From Olavius algarvensis Delta 4 endosymbiont (GTDB lineage: Bacteria; Desulfobacterota; Desulfobacteria; Desulfobacterales; CAJINA01): 64,000 nt of DNA. Below the pieces are notes generated by a model. It had not been told where the DNA came from and searched no databases. It saw only the letters and a list, made by a program, of their open reading frames with translations. The stretch lies in the NCBI GenBank assembly GCA_905176665.1, contig CAJINA010000072.1, positions 40,139-104,138 on the forward strand, read 5' to 3'. This document shows, piece after piece, positions 58,712 to 64,000 of this stretch. The position numbers were made by a program, and so were the translations under genes. How positions within the stretch are numbered: position 1 is the stretch's first letter; the number at the start of each line of letters is the position of its first letter.

Positions 58712-59239
58712 TTAAAGTTGCAGATCCAATTCCCAGCACTCTTCGGTCAGCGTCTGGCCCCAGACCTGGCTGGCTTTCTGATCAGTCTTCCGGAACCCGG
58801 CATTCATGTAGATCTTTTTGGCGGCTGCCAGGTAATCGATCGTCCATAAGAAAATCGAGTCGTATTTTTTCGCCCGGCAAAAGGCTACCCCTTTGTCCAC
58901 CAGGGATTGTCCGATTCCCAACCCCCGGGTGTCCGGTTCCACCAGCAACCAGCGCAACTGAGCAAGGCCGTTGCCTGCATTGACGATGGCCATGGAACCG
59001 ACGATCTGGCCGTCCCTTTCCACCATCCACAGATTCTCTTTGGTAGGATCGAAGTTTTCCGCAAAGGCAATCAGCGGTTTGCCCACATAAAGATCGAAGG
59101 TTTCATCGAAACCGTATTCCTGGGCGTACAGCACACCATGGCGGCAGACGATGTGTCCGATATCACCGGATTTGCGTGAGCGATAGACCACACCGGCGCG
59201 GTCCGTGTTAATTTCAGGTTTTGTTGGGTTGGGTTTCAT
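58712..59239 (-). CDS. GNAT-family N-acetyltransferase
   Basis: This is a 175-residue protein. The segment RKSGDIGHIVCRHGVLYAQE and then YGFDETFDLYV matches the C-terminal acetyltransferase domain of MarR-GNAT regulators, here without the MarR part. The acetyl-CoA motif is LRWLLVEPDTRGLGIGQSLV, and the end KIYMNAGFRKTDQ with ECWELDLQL is typical. It acetylates an unknown amine. ATG 59239 (MKPNPTKPEIN) is chosen; the open frame upstream runs into C-family repeats and is not supported. It is convergent with the PAS-HisKA gene and 325 bp downstream of the acyl-CoA ligase gene. Confidence 0.88.
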   Translation of the reverse strand: MKPNPTKPEINTDRAGVVYRSRKSGDIGHIVCRHGVLYAQEYGFDETFDLYVGKPLIAFAENFDPTKENLWMVERDGQIVGSMAIVNAGNGLAQLRWLLVEPDTRGLGIGQSLVDKGVAFCRAKKYDSIFLWTIDYLAAAKKIYMNAGFRKTDQKASQVWGQTLTEECWELDLQL

Positions 59240-59276
59240 GGGTTTTGGTTCAAAATCTACATCCCGATCAAAGCAC

Positions 59277-59350
59277 GGAATGTTCTCAAGGCTCACACCG
59301 CAATATCGAATGTCGAACTTAGGAATGTTCTCAAGGCGAACGCCGCAAAC
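59277..59350. repeat. C-family repeat, two tandem units (C2)
   Basis: GGAATGTTCTCAAGGCTCAC (59277) and GGAATGTTCTCAAGGCGAAC (59322) are degenerate copies of the C1 block at 50829; both lead into CCGCAA. Downstream, TTTGTTTCGATATTCGCATT and GGATTTCGAATTTAG at about 59464-59497 echo the far arm of C1. The region 59240-59563 holds no gene. Confidence 0.65.
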
Positions 59351-59563
59351 AAATCCTAGATGCGAATGACAAGACGACAAAAACTGTCAGGGACTCAAAA
59401 TGAATTCAGGCTATTGGTCAATAGTTGTTCCTGTTTCGGGTTTCAATTTAAATCATTCTCATTTGTTTCGATATTCGCATTTTGGATTTCGAATTTAGGG
59501 GGCACGCTTGGATTAGCTGCTCTTGCTAGGCTCCCTGATGCAAACCATTTAACTATCGTGCCA

Positions 59564-61240
59564 TCATCCAGCTTTGATCCTTTCCATTTCCATCTCACGC
59601 ACCGTTCGCCGCAGAATTTTACCCACTGCAGTTTTCGGCAGTTCGTCCACGTAGATAAATTCGGTCGGCACCTTATAGGCCGCCAGGTTTTCCTTACAAT
59701 AGGTTTTCAGTGTTTCTGCATCCAGGGTTTTACCGGCCTGGGGCACGACGTAGGCCTTGACGGTTTCACCCCGGTATTCATCCGGGACTCCGATGGCGCA
59801 GGCTTCGAGGACATCCGGGTGCAGCATGAGGACCTGGTCCACCTCGGCCGGGTAGATATTGTATCCACCCGCCACGATCATGTCTTTCTTGCGGTCGGCA
59901 ATCGTAAGATAGCCGTCTTCGTCCAGATGACCGATATCCCCGAGGTAAAACCAGCCGTCTTTGAGGACCGCGGCGGTCTCTTCCGGTCGTTTGTAATAGC
60001 CCTTCATCACCTGGGGGCCCCGGATGCAGATTTCACCGTCTTGGCCCGGGTCCAGCTCTTTTTCACCGGTTTCCAGGTCGACGATCTTGATCTCGGTGTT
60101 GGGCAAAGGCACACCCACAGTTCCTATTTTCACGGTACCCTTCCAGGGGATGGCCGTGGCAAAGGCCGTGTTTTCGGTAGCACCGTACACATCATTGATC
60201 ACGGCACCGTGCAGGTCCCGCAACTGGTTCAGGGTGTCTTCCGGCAACGGGGCAGCCCCACCGAAATAGCCTTTGACAAAGGAAAGATCCATCTCTCTGA
60301 ATTCCTTGAGGCTCAAAAGGCCGACGAAGATCGTAGGTACCCCGGGTAAAAAGGTGGGACGAAACTTCTTCAGCATCTTGGTAATGACCGCCGGCTCCGG
60401 GCGCGGAACCAGGACACAGCTCCAGGCATTCCAGACGATCAGGTTCTGGCTGACCTCGTAGCCGGCGATGTGGAACACTGGGTAGACCCCGACCAGCCGT
60501 TCAAGGTCGCCCCGTTCGATATCGGGAAACCAGGCACTGAATATCTGGATGGCCCCGGAAATGTTGGCATGGGTTAGCTCGACGCCCTTGCTGACCCCGG
60601 TGGTGCCGCCGGTATAGAGCAGGGCTGCGGTTTCGTTCCATTGGGCCCGATTTTCCACGGGGGTTTCGGGATACCGGTTGATTAGATTCATAAAGGGATA
60701 CACGTCCTGGTGGGGCTCGTCCTTGCGGTACATCTCTTTTTTAACGAAGGGAAACAGCTGCTTGACCGGAAAAGGCAGATAATCGTTGATATGGCAGGTG
60801 ATGATTTTCTGGATGCCGGTCTGGGGCTGTAATTTCAAAACCCGGGGCAGCAGCAGGTCCAGCGTGACGATATAGGTTGTGTCTGAATCGTTCAGCTGGT
60901 GCAGCAGTTCGCGCTCGGTGTAGAGCGGGTTGTTCATCACCGTGACTGCACCCAGGTAATATACGGCATAATCGGCGATAATCGCCTGGGGCAGGTTGGG
61001 CAGCAGCATGCCGACCTTGTCGCCGGGTCGGACGCCGAGGTCGGCCAGCGCATTGGCAAAGCAGTATACCAGCTTTTGCAATTGCCGGTAGGTGATCATT
61101 TTACCCATGTAGATATAGGCCACGTGATCCGGGAAATCGCGGGCGGCAGCTTCCAGAGCCTCCGGCATGGTGGTTTCCTGCAGTTCAACTTCAGGGGGTG
61201 TACCTTCGGGATAAAATCGGTGCCAGACTTTTTCTTCCAT
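59564..61240 (-). CDS. Long-chain fatty-acid-CoA ligase (AMP-forming)
   Basis: This is a 558-residue ANL ligase. Motifs: LLYTGGTTGVSKGVELTHAN (note TGGTTG instead of TSGTTG, common in FadD), INDVYGATENTAFATA, WFYLGDIGHLDEDGYLTIAD, KDMIVAGGYNIYPAEVDQV and the catalytic Lys region LPKTAVGKILRRTVRE. It converts fatty acids to acyl-CoA for beta-oxidation. It is the second AMP-forming ligase in the window and differs from the FadD15-type one. It starts at the ATG at 61240; a repeat region (B2) lies between it and the FadH-like gene, which is on the same strand upstream. Confidence 0.92.
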   Translation of the reverse strand: MEEKVWHRFYPEGTPPEVELQETTMPEALEAAARDFPDHVAYIYMGKMITYRQLQKLVYCFANALADLGVRPGDKVGMLLPNLPQAIIADYAVYYLGAVTVMNNPLYTERELLHQLNDSDTTYIVTLDLLLPRVLKLQPQTGIQKIITCHINDYLPFPVKQLFPFVKKEMYRKDEPHQDVYPFMNLINRYPETPVENRAQWNETAALLYTGGTTGVSKGVELTHANISGAIQIFSAWFPDIERGDLERLVGVYPVFHIAGYEVSQNLIVWNAWSCVLVPRPEPAVITKMLKKFRPTFLPGVPTIFVGLLSLKEFREMDLSFVKGYFGGAAPLPEDTLNQLRDLHGAVINDVYGATENTAFATAIPWKGTVKIGTVGVPLPNTEIKIVDLETGEKELDPGQDGEICIRGPQVMKGYYKRPEETAAVLKDGWFYLGDIGHLDEDGYLTIADRKKDMIVAGGYNIYPAEVDQVLMLHPDVLEACAIGVPDEYRGETVKAYVVPQAGKTLDAETLKTYCKENLAAYKVPTEFIYVDELPKTAVGKILRRTVREMEMERIKAG

Positions 61241-61472
61241 GGTGATGACCTCCGGTTCAAGCGTTATCAGAACGATATCTTTTTACGCCTCAGCCTATCT
61301 ATAAACCTGTCACCCTGCGAACAGCATGCCTCCGCGTGACAGGTAAATGAACATGGAAATTACCAGCTGCATATTTATCTGACCTTAAAAACTTGGCCTC
61401 AGGGGTCGAGCCTGCCCCCGCCCGCCGGACGAGAAGGCAGAGATAACGGGTGATGCCTTAAAAACAATTGTC

Positions 61473-61636
61473 TCGCGCAGAGACGCAGAGGCGCGGAGAA
61501 AATCAAAACCAAGAATATATCGCACTATCGTGCGAAAAACCGTTTTAAACTTCAAGCAAAAAAAAGTTTTCTGGGTTTCAGCCGGCGAAGCCGGAAAGAT
61601 TCGGGATTTTCTTTGCGCCTCTGCGTCTTCGCGCGA
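61473..61636. repeat. B-family palindromic repeat, copy B2 (inverted relative to B1)
   Basis: Arms TCGCGCAGAGACGCAGAGGC (from 61473) and CGCCTCTGCGTCTTCGCGCG (to 61636) pair. The inner hairpins TCGCACTATCGTGCGA (61519-61534) and GCCGGCGAAGCCGG are those of B1 in the opposite order. The surrounding 61241-61744 stretch holds no gene; CCTTAAAAACTTGGCCTCAGG near 61383 loosely resembles a stretch flanking B1 (near 22700). Confidence 0.85.
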
Positions 61637-61744
61637 TGCAAGGTTATGCCTTTGTGTCTTGGCAATGCAGCCCTATTAAGTGACACACTGTCTGGCCCAC
61701 AGAGATAGGACTCTTTACACCGGTTGGCATAGGCGGCAATTGGC

Positions 61745-63673
61745 TTATAATTCCCGACCTAATTCCTCAGCTTCGCTCATGGCCAGCATGAGATTGCGGG
61801 GCGTTTTGGCATCGCCGATCATGTGGATGTCAATTTTGCGACCTTTCAACACGTTCTTTGCGTCCCGGACCGCCGTCATCGTTTCGGCCACGACCACACT
61901 GTCATAGCCTTCGAGGACCACGGTCTCGCCATTGGCTACAAAGGTGACCCCGTCGTCGGAAAAGCGCTTAATGGTGACCTGTTTGACAAGTTTGACCGTA
62001 TCGCGCTTCAAGCGCTCACGCAGGTAGAAACGATCATTGGCGGACATCTCCTCGGCAAAGTGCCGTTTGCGGTTCAAGACGACCACGTCCTTGCCTTTTT
62101 CAGCCAGGTAGTCCGTGAGGACCAACCCGGCCTGGTTGCCGCCCAGCACCAGGACCCGGTCGCCTACAATTTTACCCTCCAGCACTTCCGTGACGGTGCA
62201 CAGATCCATCTTGGTTTTGAACAAGCCCTTGATGATGGGCATTTCAGGCAGGCTGCCGGTGGTCAGGACCACCGCGTCCGGGGCGATTTCATCCAGCAGT
62301 TCGAGGGTGAGCGGTGTGTTTAACCGCAACCTGACGTCTTGTTTTTCCATCTCCCGATTGAGAAAGTCGATGATGTCCCTGATCTCCGATCGGCCGGGTG
62401 GAATGGCGGCCAGGCGCAGAAGGCCGCCCACGTTGCCTTTCTCCTCACAAAGCACAACCTGGTGCCCGCGGCCCGCGGCAATACCGGCCAGGGCCATGCC
62501 GGCCGGCCCGGCCCCCACGACCAGAATCTTTTTGGGACTGCCGGTTTTGTCATCTTCTTTCAGCAGATACTCACGGCCCACCTGGGGATTGACCACGCAG
62601 GAGCCCGGCTCCAGGGCCAGTACAGCATGGATGCAGCCCAGGCAGCAGCCGATGCAGGGCCGCACATCCGCCAGGTTGCCGGCGATGGCCTTGTTGGGCA
62701 GCTCGGGATCGGCCAGGAGCGAACGACCCATGGCGATAGCATCGGCCTTGCCTTCCTTGATCAAGCGATCGGCCAACTCGGCGCTTTTGATACGCCCGAC
62801 CCCGACAACCGGAATGTTGACCACCGCCTTCACGGCGGCAGACAAGTGGATGAAACAGCCGTGGTCGACATACATGGAAGGGATCGTCAATTGCCGGGAA
62901 CCGTACACGCCGGCGGAGACATGCAGGTAGTCGGTTCCGTTTTCCTCCAAAATGGGCGCCAGGCGGAGGGCATCGTCCAGGGTCCAGCCGCCTTCGATGT
63001 AGTCATCACCGTTGATACGCATCCCCACCGGAAAATCAGGTGCGGTTTTGGCTTTGATATCATGCAGCAGTTCCAGGATAAAGCGAATCCGGTTCTCGAA
63101 GGACCCGCCGTATTCATCTTCGCGCTGGTTGGCATTCAGCGATAGAAACTGGTTGACCAGGTAGCCGTGGGCGCCGTGGACCTCGATAAAGTCAAACCCG
63201 GCCTCATAACACCGCCGGGCCGCATCGCCGAAGGAGGCAATCGTCTCCTTGACATCCGCGATCGTCAGTTCCCGGGGAATTCCCTTGACCACCGCTGGGG
63301 CCGGGATCGGGGAGGGGGCCACCTTCTTATCATGATAGGATTGCCGACCGCCGTGCATCAACTGTACCCCGAAGCGGGCATCATACGGTTTGACCGCGGC
63401 CACCATTTTTTCCAGGGCCGGGATACAGTCATCGCCCCACAGGGCCGGTAGCCCGGGCAGTTCCAGGCCGGCCGGGCTGACCCCGCCGCCGCCCACCAGC
63501 ATCATGCCGGCCCCGCCGCGGGCCCGGGCGATAAAATAGCCGGTGAGCTGGTCGTTGACGTACTCGTTGTCGTCCACGCCGAAATTGATGCTCATGGACG
63601 GCATCATGAGCCGGTTTTTAGCGGTCATCGATCCGATCTGAATGGGCGCAAAGAGGTGCTTGAGCGTGGTCAT
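61745..63673 (-). CDS. FadH/OYE-type NADH:flavin oxidoreductase (2,4-dienoyl-CoA reductase-like)
   Basis: This is a 642-residue protein with three parts. An FMN TIM barrel (1-340) contains VHGAHGYLVNQFLSLNANQR and EDEYGGSFENR. A Fe-S motif follows: CIGCCLGC then PGSCVVNP. The second half is an FAD/NADH domain (ILVVGAGPAGMALAGIAAGR, VLVLGGNQAGL). This is the architecture of bacterial 2,4-dienoyl-CoA reductases and related enoate reductases. It would reduce unsaturated acyl-CoA or other enoates. ATG 63673 has GGAG 7 bases upstream; a TTG two codons earlier is possible. It fits with the dienoyl-CoA isomerase-like gene at 1929 and the two acyl-CoA ligases. Confidence 0.93.
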   Translation of the reverse strand: MTTLKHLFAPIQIGSMTAKNRLMMPSMSINFGVDDNEYVNDQLTGYFIARARGGAGMMLVGGGGVSPAGLELPGLPALWGDDCIPALEKMVAAVKPYDARFGVQLMHGGRQSYHDKKVAPSPIPAPAVVKGIPRELTIADVKETIASFGDAARRCYEAGFDFIEVHGAHGYLVNQFLSLNANQREDEYGGSFENRIRFILELLHDIKAKTAPDFPVGMRINGDDYIEGGWTLDDALRLAPILEENGTDYLHVSAGVYGSRQLTIPSMYVDHGCFIHLSAAVKAVVNIPVVGVGRIKSAELADRLIKEGKADAIAMGRSLLADPELPNKAIAGNLADVRPCIGCCLGCIHAVLALEPGSCVVNPQVGREYLLKEDDKTGSPKKILVVGAGPAGMALAGIAAGRGHQVVLCEEKGNVGGLLRLAAIPPGRSEIRDIIDFLNREMEKQDVRLRLNTPLTLELLDEIAPDAVVLTTGSLPEMPIIKGLFKTKMDLCTVTEVLEGKIVGDRVLVLGGNQAGLVLTDYLAEKGKDVVVLNRKRHFAEEMSANDRFYLRERLKRDTVKLVKQVTIKRFSDDGVTFVANGETVVLEGYDSVVVAETMTAVRDAKNVLKGRKIDIHMIGDAKTPRNLMLAMSEAEELGREL

Positions 63674-63834
63674 GTACAATCTCCAGGTTCAGCGTGGCAG
63701 GATCCATATTGTTACTTTAAGCAACCTGTATTCGGATCATTCAAAGGGTGTTTTGTCAACAGGCAATTGGGGCCGGGTCCGGGCAGCCGATTTTTGTTTG
63801 CGATATCGGTCGGGCGGTGTTTAAAGCAATAAAA

Positions 63835-63867
63835 GGCGCGGATTATATCAGATAATCCGCGCCTTTT
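63835..63867. terminator. Bidirectional terminator-like hairpin
   Basis: GGCGCGGATTAT, loop ATCAG, ATAATCCGCGCC, with a T run on the right and an A run on the left, so it could stop transcription from either side. It lies upstream of the FadH-like gene and probably ends a gene beyond the window edge. The inner 19 bases equal those of the hairpin at 29721-29751. The rest of 63680-64000 shows no gene. Confidence 0.65.
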
Positions 63868-64000
63868 TACTAAACAAGGTAACTGGGGACTAATGGTCGT
63901 AGTTATATAATAAAAACAGCCAGATAAAAATTTTTAAGGGTAGAATAGAACGAAGAATTAATCGCGTAGATATAAAAAGAACCCCCTGGTAGAAGTTAGG

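Noticed and set aside
1..64000. tRNA, rRNA, riboswitch and transposase genes
   Set aside because: I looked for cloverleaf-like and conserved rRNA sequences, known riboswitch cores near the thiS region, and transposase motifs, and found none I could support; small RNAs cannot be excluded by eye.

Overview
The window looks like chromosomal DNA of an anaerobic, sulfate-reducer-type Desulfobacterota bacterium. This is inferred from gene content: many acyl-CoA ligases and crotonases, a dienoyl-CoA reductase-like flavoenzyme with an Fe-S motif, an iron-sulfur flavoprotein beside a split NDP-forming acyl-CoA synthetase, DUF3786 and Cys-cluster signalling proteins, and a class I adenylate cyclase. 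No rRNA, tRNA, CRISPR array, transposase or phage gene was recognised, and no dsr gene is present to prove sulfate respiration.

Layout. 1-3.4 kb: the cut end of a YkgJ-like gene, then an operon of SDR reductase, DUF374 acyltransferase, dienoyl-CoA isomerase-like crotonase and a zinc-ribbon protein. 3.9-4.8 kb: an AEC-type transporter. 5.1-13.8 kb (minus): a coherent catabolic operon headed by a GntR/FCD regulator with a visible operator: tripartite tricarboxylate transporter (TctC-B-A), TIM-barrel isomerase-like protein, DUF1537 acid-sugar kinase, class II aldolase and a PanB homologue. This is the best candidate for an undescribed pathway. 14-18 kb (minus): MoxR-DUF58-transglutaminase operon. 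18.1-19.2 kb: WecB epimerase. 19.2-25 kb (minus): iron-sulfur flavoprotein, split acyl-CoA synthetase and a long-chain acyl-CoA ligase, the last facing a divergent enoyl-CoA hydratase across a 123-bp repeat-containing control region. 26.1-29.6 kb: tandem DUF4124 proteins, a sphinganine-reductase-like SDR with a UbiA-like prenyltransferase, and an internally duplicated Cys protein. 29.9-35.3 kb: an AT-rich solute-binding protein, a Tat-type aldo/keto reductase, a SulP transporter and an MBL hydrolase.

35.4-43.1 kb: a redox and signalling cluster: DUF3786 Fe-S protein, frameshifted Fe-S/LuxR regulator, histidine kinase with a dead receiver, ThiS plus a ThiE fragment, CheD, an SRPBCC-like protein, an MBL hydrolase and an HDOD protein. 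43.5-50.8 kb: adenylate cyclase, TPR protein, PP2C phosphatase, Ser/Thr kinase-FGE fusion, decayed DUF362 gene and a lipoprotein. 51-58.7 kb: PlsB-like acyltransferase interrupted by an amber codon, rhodanese protein, decayed Cache kinase, REC-PAS-LuxR regulator, chemoreceptor with two CZB zinc domains and a PAS/HisKA protein without ATPase. 58.7-63.7 kb (minus): GNAT, AMP-forming acyl-CoA ligase and FadH-like reductase.

The intergenic DNA is unusually rich in long palindromes. One family, here called R, occurs at least nine times between 2.7 and 45.8 kb. Each copy is about 140-270 bp, carries a conserved AATAC-loop-GTATT centre, and has outer arms that differ between copies yet pair within a copy. 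Two further dispersed families (B and C) and several single inverted repeats are also present. Several genes here are broken (one frameshift, two in-frame TAG codons, a deletion-fusion, a ThiE stub), so this is either a genome shedding genes or a draft assembly with errors.
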